Part shown: piece after piece, positions 45,316-53,792 of the stretch
Position numbering within the stretch: position 1 is the stretch's first letter
How the letters are laid out: the number at the start of each line of letters is the position of its first letter
DNA from: Methylotuvimicrobium buryatense 5G
GTDB taxonomy: Bacteria > Pseudomonadota > Gammaproteobacteria > Methylococcales > Methylomonadaceae
DNA: 64,000 nucleotides
Assembly: GCF_000341735.1 (NCBI RefSeq)
Contig: NZ_KB455575.1
Span: 3,744,286-3,808,285 of the forward strand
Direction: 5' to 3'
Made by a program: the position numbers and the translations under genes
Notes under the pieces: model-generated
The model's input: the letters and a program-made list of their open reading frames with translations, nothing else
What the model was told of the DNA's origin: nothing
The model's database searches: none

Positions 45316-46797
45316 CTAGGACAAATTTGCATGCTTTTCTTCAACCATCTCGCTGATCAAGGCCATCACTTCGGCGCTGGCATCTTCCGATTGTTGCATG
45401 TCGTTTATTATGTTGTCGATGATCGCTTTGTTACTTTGCCAGTTGTTTCGTGAATATTCATAGGCGCGTCGCGTGAATTTATGCACATCTTCGTGAGGTT
45501 TATTCAGCCTGGCATAGGCTTGCGTGGATCTAAATTGCTCATGCCCAAGCCCATCGAAATACCATTTGCCAAGCCTGCAATGCTGATGATCGACATCGAT
45601 CGCATCGGCTTGCGGACAACGCTTTAGGTTTTCGATCGCGATATAGCCGTTCTGTTTATAAACAATATGATCGACTTTGGTTAATAGTGCAAAGGTTTTA
45701 TCCTTGGCATAACTGATATAGCCGACCGACGCTTTTGCCGAAATTGAAAGATCGGCAAACTGACTCCGAAATTCGTCGACTTTTTCCATGATTTCTTGGG
45801 AAAGCTCGGCGGATGCCTCGGCTTCGGAATGCATTTGATTGACGCGCTTATTGAATGAATTGAGTGTTTTAGTAACCTCCAGCGCCGCATTCTTAGTGTG
45901 ATCGGACAAGTTTTTGACTTCTTCCGCGACGACCGCGAAACCACGTCCGTATTCGCCTGCGCGTGCGGCTTCGATCGAAGCATTGAGCGCCAACAGATTG
46001 GTTTGGTCGGCGATACCGGTGATCATCGATAAGGATTCGGTTACTTTTTTACTATCGTCGATCAGTGCGGTAATGACATCGGTAACCGAATGAATATTGT
46101 CATTGATATTGGTTAACGAATGGCTAATTGTATTGACCGACGACAAGCTATTTTCGGCGTTATTGCCGGTATTAATCGCGATGCTTTCAACCTTATGCAT
46201 TTGTTCGGTAATGCTCAGTAGGTCTTCCTGATTGGATTTGAGATTATCGAGTAAATTCGAGGTATTCAGCAGGTGCAGTCCGGCAGAAAGGCGATTTTTC
46301 GTGATCATCGTTTCATTATCGCTCATGACTCGCAGTGCTTTATTGACCGATTTCGCTGACGATTTAAGTAAGCCGGGAAAGCCGTCCGCAAGAGCGTAAC
46401 GGTTATGATTGCCTTTGGCCGCTTGATCGAAACAAGTCGTGATTTCCTTGAAATAAGACTCCATGATGTCGAGCATTTCGTTCAATTCCCAAGCGATTTT
46501 GCCGAGCTCGCCCATTCCCTTGGTTCCTGTGATTCGGTGGTAAAGTTCGCCGTCATTGGTTTTAATTAATACATCTTGGATGATGGCAATAATACGCAAA
46601 TATTTTTTTGTTTCTGTGAGCGCGTAAAATGCAATGACGGTGAGTCCAAGGTTAAAGAGTAGAACTAGCCATGAAAAGCCGCTGGTAAAAGTCGTGTAAA
46701 TAAAATTGATCGCAGCGAGGAAACTAATACCGGCCACGGCATAATTAACCTTAGCTTTGAGAAAAGGAATGTCGGCACTGGTGTGGCGGCTCATCAT
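45316..46797 (-). CDS. chemoreceptor with C-terminal CZB zinc-binding domain
   Basis: 493 aa. Two membrane spans (residues ~15-60) are followed by a HAMP-like segment. A chemoreceptor signalling domain carries [43 protein letters not shown]. The last ~120 residues form a chemoreceptor zinc-binding domain: [16 protein letters not shown] is the HxxCxxGxW motif, with further His in KPHEDVHKF. It has no sensor domain of its own. Its start overlaps the stop of the upstream PAS gene (TAATG), so the two form a split aerotaxis-like receptor comparable to CetA/CetB of Campylobacter (family knowledge). Confidence 0.88.
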   Translation of the reverse strand: MMSRHTSADIPFLKAKVNYAVAGISFLAAINFIYTTFTSGFSWLVLLFNLGLTVIAFYALTETKKYLRIIAIIQDVLIKTNDGELYHRITGTKGMGELGKIAWELNEMLDIMESYFKEITTCFDQAAKGNHNRYALADGFPGLLKSSAKSVNKALRVMSDNETMITKNRLSAGLHLLNTSNLLDNLKSNQEDLLSITEQMHKVESIAINTGNNAENSLSSVNTISHSLTNINDNIHSVTDVITALIDDSKKVTESLSMITGIADQTNLLALNASIEAARAGEYGRGFAVVAEEVKNLSDHTKNAALEVTKTLNSFNKRVNQMHSEAEASAELSQEIMEKVDEFRSQFADLSISAKASVGYISYAKDKTFALLTKVDHIVYKQNGYIAIENLKRCPQADAIDVDHQHCRLGKWYFDGLGHEQFRSTQAYARLNKPHEDVHKFTRRAYEYSRNNWQSNKAIIDNIINDMQQSEDASAEVMALISEMVEEKHANLS

Positions 46798-47336
46798 TAA
46801 ACTCCATTCGGTTTATAAAGCCCCAGAACGAGACTGTCATAATTTTTGGCGCCGGTCTGCGCGACGACATCGAATAAATAGGCCAGCGATTTGTCCGGAG
46901 CTTCTTTCGCGGAACAGCCTTTTTCTATCGCCAGCATTTCCCGATAAACCGGCACCAAAACATCCAACGCCGACGTCGGCGGTTTGCGCCTAACCGAATA
47001 ATAACCCTGCAATTTGCCGTCTTTGTCGTAGTCCGGCGTAATATTCGCGAAGACCCAATAAAACCCACCATCTGAACACAGGTTTTTGGCAAAACCGAAA
47101 AATTCGTTTCCGGACTTTAAGGTATCCCACATAAACCGAAATACGCCGCGCGGCATTTCGGGATGCCGAATAATATTGTGTTGCACGCCAAGCAATTCGG
47201 ACTCGGAGTATCCGGCAATTTCCATGAAAATACGGTTAGCGTAAGTGATTTTGCCGCTAATATCGGTTTTCGAAACGATAAAGTCGTTATCGCCCAGTTT
47301 CTTTTCGTCATTATTCGGGATAATATTTTTTTTCAT
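46797..47336 (-). CDS. stand-alone Aer-type PAS protein, partner of the chemoreceptor
   Basis: 179 aa. Residues ~20-135 form an Aer-like PAS domain ([79 protein letters not shown]), expected to bind FAD. A short helical tail follows. It has no membrane span or signalling domain. ATG 47336 is chosen because homology to Aer begins there. It is translationally coupled to the chemoreceptor gene. Confidence 0.87.
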   Translation of the reverse strand: MKKNIIPNNDEKKLGDNDFIVSKTDISGKITYANRIFMEIAGYSESELLGVQHNIIRHPEMPRGVFRFMWDTLKSGNEFFGFAKNLCSDGGFYWVFANITPDYDKDGKLQGYYSVRRKPPTSALDVLVPVYREMLAIEKGCSAKEAPDKSLAYLFDVVAQTGAKNYDSLVLGLYKPNGV

Positions 47337-47532
47337 CGTTGTGATGCGCCTTATAAGGTTCGATACATTTTTAGCAGAGTCGATTCCATAAAGTCTAGCT
47401 GTTGTAAAAAATATCGCCACCAGCTAAATAATTTTCCTCATTCGCACTGCTCCAGCGTGGGAGTGCGTACCTATCTTGCCTGGCAGCGAAGTTATGAGGT
47501 CCCACAGAGGGCGCTCATCGTTATACATAAAT

Positions 47533-47640
47533 TGTAGGGTACCTCCAGGCTGTTAAGCTCCGAATCCCTGCCCAGATCAAACCATAAGGGCTTGTGGTAG
47601 CATTGGTGGGGTTGCCATGGTACGCACAGCGTACCCTACA
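47533..47640. repeat. GTAGGGTAC-ended TIR repeat
   Basis: 108 bp, ends TGTAGGGTACCTCC and GCGTACCCTACA, an inverted pair of about 10 bp. No ORF. It sits in the repeat-only gap 47421-48149. Confidence 0.5.
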
Positions 47641-47642
47641 CC

Positions 47643-47746
47643 TCACTGCCATTAAGGTAAGCCGTCACAGAATAAGTAATTCTGGCATTCAGGATCGAAT
47701 GTACTTCAAAAGCCTGCCATCTATGGCACTGGATTCCGTCAGTCCC
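47643..47746. repeat. left part of an IS4-like MITE, truncated
   Basis: Begins CACTGCCATTAAGGTAAG and follows the 16519-16660 copy through GGCACTGGATTCCGTCAGTC, then stops with no right end. The intact copy at 47759-47892 follows 12 bp later. Confidence 0.65.
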
Positions 47747-47758
47747 TCACCTAGCGTT

Positions 47759-47892
47759 CACTGCCATTAAGTTAAGGATTTTTCCGTTCGCCCTGAGCCT
47801 GTCGAAGGGTGAATGGAAAAATCCTGGGTCGATAAGTTAAGCCGTCCATGGTTCGACAGGCTCACCACGAACGGCTTAACTTAATGGCAGTG
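47759..47892. repeat. IS4-like MITE, 134-bp form with 12-bp TSD
   Basis: Ends CACTGCCATTAAGTTAAGG and GCTTAACTTAATGGCAGTG. Flanked by a perfect 12-bp duplication TCACCTAGCGTT (47747-47758 and 47893-47904). The interior consists of two TTCGACAGGCTCA-type arms. It is almost the exact reverse complement of the 53131-53264 copy. Confidence 0.85.
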
Positions 47893-47920
47893 TCACCTAG
47901 CGTTAGGTGAGGGATCGACA

Positions 47921-47969
47921 TCCCGGCGCCTACTCGGGCACTGCCGAAATTTGAAGTGCGAAAGGTATA
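47921..47969 (+). repeat. right end of a TATACC-type TIR element
   Basis: Only the last ~49 bp of the family remain (TCCCGGCGCC...GAAATTTGAAGTGCGAAAGG then TATA). Confidence 0.6.
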
Positions 47970-48149
47970 AAAAGCAGGAACACAGCAATTAGCAAAAAAT
48001 GGCTTTTATCGACAGCCTACCTTAGATACCCTTGCTATTGTCCGGTTTTGTAGGAAAGTATGATGGAAAAACGGAAATCGTTCGAGTTTTTTCGACGATA
48101 GATAAACGGGAGTTGAAGAGAGGATGAGGCGAGTTGTTTCATCAAATGA

Positions 48150-48181
48150 CCTTAGAGGCGATAAATATATCGCCTCTAAGG
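48150..48181. terminator. 14-bp-stem hairpin, probable terminator of the lipoprotein gene
   Basis: CCTTAGAGGCGATA, loop AATA, TATCGCCTCTAAGG, a perfect 14-bp stem. It lies 40 bp after the glycine-zipper lipoprotein stop. There is no long T-run on either side, so it may act as a stabiliser rather than a strict terminator. Confidence 0.55.
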
Positions 48182-48219
48182 ATTTAGGTAGCAATAAGCC
48201 GATTAATTAACGACTTTAT

Positions 48220-48615
48220 TTAATTGACGACTCTATGTCCGCGGTTACGTAAACAAGTGCGGTAAGATCGTTTGAAGGCTTCCTCGGCCTCGAAGCCTTG
48301 TTTAGCGCCGCCGCCGAAACCGCCCGCTGCCGCGCCGATCGCAGCCCCTTTGCCGGGATTGCCGGTAAAGGCACCGACAGCTGCACCGCCGGCCGCGCCA
48401 ATCAAGCCGCCGACACCCGCGCCGATAGCGGTTTCCTTAGCGGTACCGCCTGCTGCCTCACGAGCCAATTGTTCGCATTCGTAAAGGTCTTGATTCAAGC
48501 GATAAGCATTGGGGCTATCGTAGGTATCGACCGTGGGTGTCCAACCGGTTTGAGATGCACAAGCCGAAAGTAACAGTCCGCCGATCATGGTGATTCCAAG
48601 TGTCGATTTTTTCAT
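48220..48615 (-). CDS. glycine-zipper lipoprotein
   Basis: 131 aa. Lipoprotein signal KKSTLGITMIGGLLLSAC (Cys about residue 19). The central part has repeated GxxxG-type glycine zippers (AIGAGVGGLIGAAGGAAVGAFTGNPGKGAAIGAAAGG), which insert in or span membranes. The C-terminus FKRSYRTCLRNRGHRVVN is typical of this family (YMGG/Rick_17kDa-like). It is probably an outer-membrane structural protein. Single gene. Confidence 0.85.
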   Translation of the reverse strand: MKKSTLGITMIGGLLLSACASQTGWTPTVDTYDSPNAYRLNQDLYECEQLAREAAGGTAKETAIGAGVGGLIGAAGGAAVGAFTGNPGKGAAIGAAAGGFGGGAKQGFEAEEAFKRSYRTCLRNRGHRVVN

Positions 48616-48692
48616 AAAGATACCTCTTTGTTGAGTTTATAGTGGGTGCAAAAATATAACGTTGTATATGAATAAAGAATGAATTTTAACTA

Positions 48693-51176
48693 TTAAAGTT
48701 CCCTTAAAACGGATACCGGCGGTTTGTCGACTACTTGCCTAACGCCCCAGAAACCTGCGAGACCGATAAAAAAGCCGCTAAGCGTAGGCATGACCAACCA
48801 TAGCAGAAAATTGGGCCGGTAATTCAAGTGCAGCACTTCGGTATATAACGCGAAAAGCACGATTTCGGACAGGCCGATCGCCAAAATTCCCGCACTAAAA
48901 CCCAATAGCGCAAATTCGATTATATGCGTCTTCCGTAAAAATTGCCGATGCGCTCCTAGCGTTCGCATCAGCGCACCTTCATGAATGCGTTGGTCCAACC
49001 CGGCTTGAACCGCCGCGAACAGCACGGTAAATCCGGCTAGTAGTGCGAAATATAACAAATAGTTGATCGCTTGGGTTAGTTGCGCCAAGATCGTTTGGAA
49101 TTGTTTGAGAATCAAATCCACTTCCAGAACGGTTACACTCGAGTAGCGTTTGACCAGTTCATTCAAGAAATGTTTTTGATTTTCCGGCAAATAAAAACTG
49201 GTCATCGAGGTGCTGGCAAATCCGTCCAAGGTTCCCGGCGAAAAAATCATATAAAAATTAGGCTTCATCGTATCCCACTTAACGCTGCGAATACTGACGA
49301 CTTCCGCTTGCAATTGTTCGCTGCCGATAGTAAAAGTCAGCTTGTCGCCCAGCTCCACGCCAAGACTCGAAGCCAATTTTTGCTCGATCGACACCAAACC
49401 CGGGCTATCATTCGTCCACCACTTGCCGGATAGAATCTTGTTTTCATCGGGCACCTGCTCCGACCAGGTTAGGCTCAAGTCGCGATGCGTGGCTTGTTCG
49501 CCTTGGGAATCCTTACTGACGATTTTTTGCACCGGAATGCCGTTGATTCGGACGAGTCGTCCGCGAACGATCGGATAAAAGCGGCTGCCGGTCAGGCCTT
49601 GGTCATCCAAATCCTGCTGGAAACCGGCTTGTTGTTCGGGAAAAATATTCAACACGAAATGGTTCGGCGCCTGTTCCGGTAACTGACGTTGCCAATCGGT
49701 CAATAAATCGTTTCTGACCGTGAAGCTCAAGGTCATCGCCACCAGCGTGATGCTAAATGCCAAAATCTGACTCACCGATGCCTGCCGGTTACGAATCAAA
49801 CCTTGCACACCGAAACGCCAAGTTAGAGGCAAACTGGGTAACAATTTTTGACAGGCCCAAAGGATTCCGTAAACCGCGCTGCCCAATACGAGTAACGCGA
49901 TCAGGCCGACGCCGATGATGATGCCGGTCATTTTAAAATCTTCGGTATAACGCCATATCAAAACCGCGATAATAGCGATCGCCAAACCGTAAATCAGCCA
50001 AGCCGCGGACGGTAACGGCTCCAGGTCGCGGCGCAACACGCGTAGCGGCGACACCCGTTTGAGACGAAGCAGCGGCGGCAGAGCAAAACCCAGCAATACC
50101 GCCATGCCCGTCGCGAAACCGAAAAATACCGCAAACCAGCTCGGCGAGGCGATGGCATCCGGTAACAAATCATGCAAAAGATGAAACAGCCCGGCCTGCG
50201 CAAACCAGCCTAGAAGACAACCGATGGCGCTGGCCAACATTCCGAGAATAAAAAACTGACTACCGTAAAGCCATAAAATTTCTTTTTGCTTCAAGCCTAA
50301 GCATCTCAATACCGCCGTGGCATCGAAATGACGTTCGCTATACCGGCGCGTTGCAGCGGCAATCGCAACGCCGGCGATCAAAATCACGACAATGCTGGAC
50401 AAGCCCAAGTAGCGCTCGGCCCGATTTAGCGCATTGCCGACTTCAGGGCGGTCCTGATGAATATCCATGATGCGCTGGGACGGATTCAGCTGCGGCTTGA
50501 TCCAACGATTGAATGCCATGATGCTCTGCGCCTCGCCGGCAAACTGAAAGAAATAATGCACATGACTGCCCGGTTGTATCACTCCCGTAGCGGGTAAGTC
50601 GTCGGCATGCATCATGACCCGCGGCGATAGGCTGTAAAAATCGCCCCGCTTGTCCGGCTCGTAAGTCAAGACACGGCTGATCGTCAACGCTTTTTCGCCG
50701 ACCGTCAAGGCATCGCCGATTTGCAAATGCAGTGCCGACAGCACGCGTTTTTCAACCCATACCGACCCCGGCTCAGGTCCGGACGCCACTATTTGCTCGT
50801 CGCTGAAATCGGCGCCGGTGACCTTTAAAAAACCGCGTAACGGATAACGGGGACTGACCGCCTTCACGCCGGCCAGCAACAGTTCGTCGTTTTCCATCAA
50901 GACGCTTGAAAACTCGGCGGTTTCCGAACGGGTCAAGGCCAATTCGCCGGCCTTTTCCAGCCATGTGCCGGAAATGCGTTCGGGACTCGTTATTACCAAA
51001 TCGGCCGCGAGAAAATCGGCGGCTTGTAAGGTCATCGTACGATGCAGGCGATCGGCGAATAGCGTAATTGCAGTCGAACTGGTCACGGCGATGATCAACG
51101 CGGCAATCAGAATCGTGAGTTCGCCGGAACGGCTATCGCGAAACAACAAGCGTAGCGCCAGATTAAAACGCGTCAT
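48693..51176 (-). CDS. ybbP: YbbP-like ABC transporter permease
   Basis: 827-aa FtsX/MacB-superfamily permease with ten membrane spans. A first span near residue 25 precedes a periplasmic domain (to ~250). Helix groups lie at ~260-450 (including VVILIAGVAIAAATRRYSERHFDATAVLRCLGLKQ, the FtsX coupling region). A second periplasmic domain precedes a final FtsX unit (LLYFALLAGFTVLFAAVQAGLDQRIHEGALMRTLGAHRQFLRK). It partners with the adjacent YbbA ATPase (4-bp overlap). Such systems do not transport classical nutrients; envelope lipid or lipoprotein functions are suspected. Confidence 0.92.
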   Translation of the reverse strand: MTRFNLALRLLFRDSRSGELTILIAALIIAVTSSTAITLFADRLHRTMTLQAADFLAADLVITSPERISGTWLEKAGELALTRSETAEFSSVLMENDELLLAGVKAVSPRYPLRGFLKVTGADFSDEQIVASGPEPGSVWVEKRVLSALHLQIGDALTVGEKALTISRVLTYEPDKRGDFYSLSPRVMMHADDLPATGVIQPGSHVHYFFQFAGEAQSIMAFNRWIKPQLNPSQRIMDIHQDRPEVGNALNRAERYLGLSSIVVILIAGVAIAAATRRYSERHFDATAVLRCLGLKQKEILWLYGSQFFILGMLASAIGCLLGWFAQAGLFHLLHDLLPDAIASPSWFAVFFGFATGMAVLLGFALPPLLRLKRVSPLRVLRRDLEPLPSAAWLIYGLAIAIIAVLIWRYTEDFKMTGIIIGVGLIALLVLGSAVYGILWACQKLLPSLPLTWRFGVQGLIRNRQASVSQILAFSITLVAMTLSFTVRNDLLTDWQRQLPEQAPNHFVLNIFPEQQAGFQQDLDDQGLTGSRFYPIVRGRLVRINGIPVQKIVSKDSQGEQATHRDLSLTWSEQVPDENKILSGKWWTNDSPGLVSIEQKLASSLGVELGDKLTFTIGSEQLQAEVVSIRSVKWDTMKPNFYMIFSPGTLDGFASTSMTSFYLPENQKHFLNELVKRYSSVTVLEVDLILKQFQTILAQLTQAINYLLYFALLAGFTVLFAAVQAGLDQRIHEGALMRTLGAHRQFLRKTHIIEFALLGFSAGILAIGLSEIVLFALYTEVLHLNYRPNFLLWLVMPTLSGFFIGLAGFWGVRQVVDKPPVSVLREL

Positions 51177-51865
51177 ACCAGTCTCCCGGCATCGAGTTTA
51201 ATGCTGCGCCGGCAGCGTTCGGCCAAATGGCTGTCATGCGTGACCAATATCAGCGTGGTGCTGTTTTCGCGGTTCAATTCGAACAATAAATCGATGATTT
51301 GTTCGCCGGTTTTACTGTCCAGATTGCCGGTCGGTTCGTCGGCGAATAAAATAGCCGGCCGCGTCACGAAAGCGCGGGCCAACGCGACGCGCTGTTGTTC
51401 GCCGCCGGAAAGCTGCCTTGACGTATGATTGAGCCGGTGGCTTAATCCCACCCTGCCGAGCAAATCGGCGGCCAAAACACGCGCATTTTTGTTGCCGCCC
51501 AACTCCAACGGCAACATCACATTTTCGACAGCGGTCAAACCCGGCAACAATTGAAACGACTGAAACACAAAGCCGATCAACTCGTTACGTACCGCCGCCC
51601 GCCCGTCTTCATCCATCGCCGTCAAATCGCGACCGTCAATCGTCACGGAACCGCTTGTCGGCGTATCGAGCCCGGCCAACAAACTCAATAAAGTCGATTT
51701 GCCGGAACCGGACTCGCCGACCACCGCGAGACTCTCTCCCGGTTTGATTTGTAAATCGACCGATGCCAAGATATGTAAGGTGCCATCCGAAGTTTGCACG
51801 GTTTTACCGAGATTTTCGGTGACGATAATATCTTTTAACGTTCTTTCAGGTTGAGTCTGTGTCAT
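51173..51865 (-). CDS. ybbA: YbbA-like ABC transporter ATPase
   Basis: 230-aa LolD/MacB-type ATPase. Walker A GESGSGKSTLLSLLAGLD, signature LSGGEQQRVALARAF, Walker B ILFADEPTGNLD and the H-loop LVTHDSHLA are all intact. It drives YbbP. Its ATG (51865) overlaps the ATG of tesA (51864) on the opposite strand, so the promoters of each gene must lie inside the other or be shared. Confidence 0.93.
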   Translation of the reverse strand: MTQTQPERTLKDIIVTENLGKTVQTSDGTLHILASVDLQIKPGESLAVVGESGSGKSTLLSLLAGLDTPTSGSVTIDGRDLTAMDEDGRAAVRNELIGFVFQSFQLLPGLTAVENVMLPLELGGNKNARVLAADLLGRVGLSHRLNHTSRQLSGGEQQRVALARAFVTRPAILFADEPTGNLDSKTGEQIIDLLFELNRENSTTLILVTHDSHLAERCRRSIKLDAGRLV

Positions 51866-52466
51866 GTTTAAATTTTTGCTTGCAGTAATAATAGCGTTAA
51901 GTTCAGCGGTCGTGTCGGCTGAAACGATTGTCGTATTAGGCGATAGTATCAGCGCCGGATACGGAATAGAAGCGGGGAAAGGCTGGGTCGATTTACTTCA
52001 GAAAAAGCTGGAGGCCGAAAAGTTCCCGCATCAGGTGGTTAACGAAAGCATCAGCGGCGATACCAGCGCCGGCGGATTGGCTCGCATCGACAGCGCGTTG
52101 GCGCGGCATAGCCCGGAATGGGTGCTGCTGGAGCTTGGCGGCAACGACGGTTTAAGAGGATTGACCCCCAAGCAAATGCACGACAACTTGAACGAAATCG
52201 TCAAGCGTTCGAAACAAGCCGGCGCGCAAGTTTTGCTACTAGGCATGCGCATGCCGCCGAATCTCGGTAAACGCTATATTGAAATTTTTTACCAGGTTTA
52301 TCCGGAACTGGCCAAAGAACACGACCTGCCTTTCGTGCCTTTTATACTCGAAGACGTGGCCCTGAAAGCGGAACTGATGCAGCGCGACCGAATTCATCCG
52401 AATGCCGACGCACAACCGATTATCGCCGAAAAAGTATGGGAATATTTAGGTCCGCTGTTAAAATGA
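51864..52466 (+). CDS. tesA: GDSL esterase/thioesterase I
   Basis: 200-aa exported SGNH hydrolase (TesA/ArEst). Signal peptide KFLLAVIIALSSAVVSA. Block I GDSISAGYG has the catalytic Ser, block III GGNDGLRG has the oxyanion Asn, and DRIHPNADAQ has the Asp/His pair. It is divergent from ybbA, the arrangement seen in many gammaproteobacteria. No good ribosome site is visible in the ybbA-overlapping upstream sequence. Confidence 0.93.
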   Translation: MFKFLLAVIIALSSAVVSAETIVVLGDSISAGYGIEAGKGWVDLLQKKLEAEKFPHQVVNESISGDTSAGGLARIDSALARHSPEWVLLELGGNDGLRGLTPKQMHDNLNEIVKRSKQAGAQVLLLGMRMPPNLGKRYIEIFYQVYPELAKEHDLPFVPFILEDVALKAELMQRDRIHPNADAQPIIAEKVWEYLGPLLK

Positions 52467-52530
52467 CAAGCCTTATTTCGGGTTTCCACCCGGCCGATTC
52501 ACTCCAATAAATATAATAACGAGATCATTG

Positions 52531-52953
52531 ATGAATGCCTTAACTCTGGAAAAAGCCAATCAAATCATTCATGTCGCATTAACCAATGCCCGCCAACTCA
52601 ACCTAGAACCGCTGACCGTGGTCGTATTGGACGAAGCCGGCCATCTCAAAGCGATGCAACGCGAAGACGGCGCCACGATGATTCGAGAGCAAGTCGCGAT
52701 CGCCAAAGCGTGGGGCGCGGTCAACATGGGCATGTCGTCGCGAAATCTTGCTGCCGTCGCCGAGCAACGCCCCGACTTCATGAACGCGCTGATCGGCTTG
52801 GCCGACGGAAAAGTCATGCCCGTTCCGGGCGGCGTATTGATTCGTAATGCCGACCACAAAATTCTCGGTGCGGTCGGAATCTCCGGCGACGTCTCCGACC
52901 AAGACGAGCGCTGCGCGATCGCCGGAATCCACGCGGCCGGTTTATTTTGCTAA
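52531..52953 (+). CDS. GlcG/HbpS-like haem-binding-type protein
   Basis: 140 aa (ATG 52531, GAG upstream). Matches the GlcG/HbpS fold: LTLEKANQIIHVALTNARQLNLEPLTVVVLDEAGHLKAMQREDG, then VPGGVLIRNADHKILGAVGISGDVSDQDERCAIAGIHAAGL. HbpS binds haem and senses redox in Streptomyces, but many family members have unknown roles. It has no signal peptide. It follows tesA by 65 bp. Confidence 0.82.
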   Translation: MNALTLEKANQIIHVALTNARQLNLEPLTVVVLDEAGHLKAMQREDGATMIREQVAIAKAWGAVNMGMSSRNLAAVAEQRPDFMNALIGLADGKVMPVPGGVLIRNADHKILGAVGISGDVSDQDERCAIAGIHAAGLFC

Positions 52954-53130
52954 GGAACGAGCATGAAATAACTTCATTCTAATATCGCAAGGAAGGAGGA
53001 TTCGATTGACAGATGTCGGCCGCACGCCCCGAAGCCACCTTAGATAATACTGAAACAAAAACAAACCTCATCGTCATTCTTGTCGCATTGGTCGCCATGC
53101 CAATCGACTTATCTTCCCCACGCTAGTGCG

Positions 53131-53264
53131 CACTGCCATTAAGTTAAGCCGTTCGTGGTGAGCCTGTCGAACCATGGACGGCTTAACTTATCGACCCAGG
53201 ATTTTTCCATTCACCCTTCGACAGGCTCAGGGCGAACGGAAAAATCCTTAACTTAATGGCAGTG
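53131..53264. repeat. IS4-like MITE, 134-bp form with 12-bp TSD, inverted copy
   Basis: Perfect ends CACTGCCATTAAGTTAAG and CTTAACTTAATGGCAGTG. Flanked by perfect duplication CACGCTAGTGCG (53119-53130 and 53265-53276). It is inserted near the 3' end of the minus-strand frame 53183-53470. Confidence 0.87.
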
Positions 53265-53470
53265 CACGCTAGTGCGTGAATGTAGGCGAGTTTGCCCTGA
53301 ATTGCGGGTGTGATGAGCTCGTGCGTCAAGTCGAGCAACCCCATGTCCCTATTGATCTCATTCACCACCAAACCGATCGCGCCGAATGAGCAAAGTATCG
53401 CATCCAGGTCATCGGCGTAACCGCCACCGCCGAGCCCAAAATTCTGTGCGGTATCTTGCACGCTCGCCAC
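53183..53470 (-). pseudogene. gene fragment altered by the MITE insertion
   Basis: From GTG 53470 (AAGGGA upstream; the frame is also open before it) the minus strand reads SVQDTAQNFGLGGGGYADDL and DAILCSFGAIGLVVNEINRD through to KLAYIHALA at 53277. The sequence looks protein-like, but I do not recognise it. Without the insertion the frame would end three codons later (WGR-stop, near 53108). The MITE instead adds about 20 unrelated residues. It is probably the tail of an older gene. Confidence 0.35.
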
Positions 53471-53533
53471 GTCGAGGTATTCCCTTTCTATTGAAAAAAC
53501 GTCTAAAAATGAAAAGATATGGGGATATCTAGC

Positions 53534-53715
53534 AGGGTAAACGCATTAAAACTACATATAAAATCAAATGGTTATAATGCGTAGTATTTTCAGTAATTTC
53601 ATAGCGGCAGCCTTTATTGCCACAAAATAAAAAACTAACAAATAAAATATTCTGCAAGCTTAGGTTGAATAGTCATAACATATTGATATGGCATTTATTT
53701 TAATGCGTTTGCCCT
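53534..53715. repeat. AGGGYAAACGCATTAAAA MITE with 12-bp TSD
   Basis: 182-bp AT-rich element, ends AGGGTAAACGCATTAAAA and TTTTAATGCGTTTGCCCT (17 of 18 complementary). Flanked by a perfect duplication GGGATATCTAGC (53522-53533 and 53716-53727). No ORF. It ends 77 bp before the hydrogenase small subunit. The remainder of 52954-53792 has no other gene. Confidence 0.85.
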
Positions 53716-53733
53716 GGGATATCTAGCGATGTG

Positions 53734-53761
53734 TTGTGAAGTTAAGCAATTTCCCTATAAT
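53734..53761 (+). promoter_or_regulatory. predicted sigma-70 promoter of the hydrogenase operon
   Basis: TTGTGA (53734-53739), 16-bp spacer, TATAAT (53756-53761), 31 bp before the small-subunit ATG. It lies just inside the right-hand target duplication of the MITE. Confidence 0.65.
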
Positions 53762-53792
53762 GCAATGATTTACTTCAAATGAGACGAAAACG

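Noticed and set aside
48006-48194. 62-codon minus-strand frame
   Set aside because: It crosses the perfect 14-bp hairpin and has no RBS or protein-like composition.
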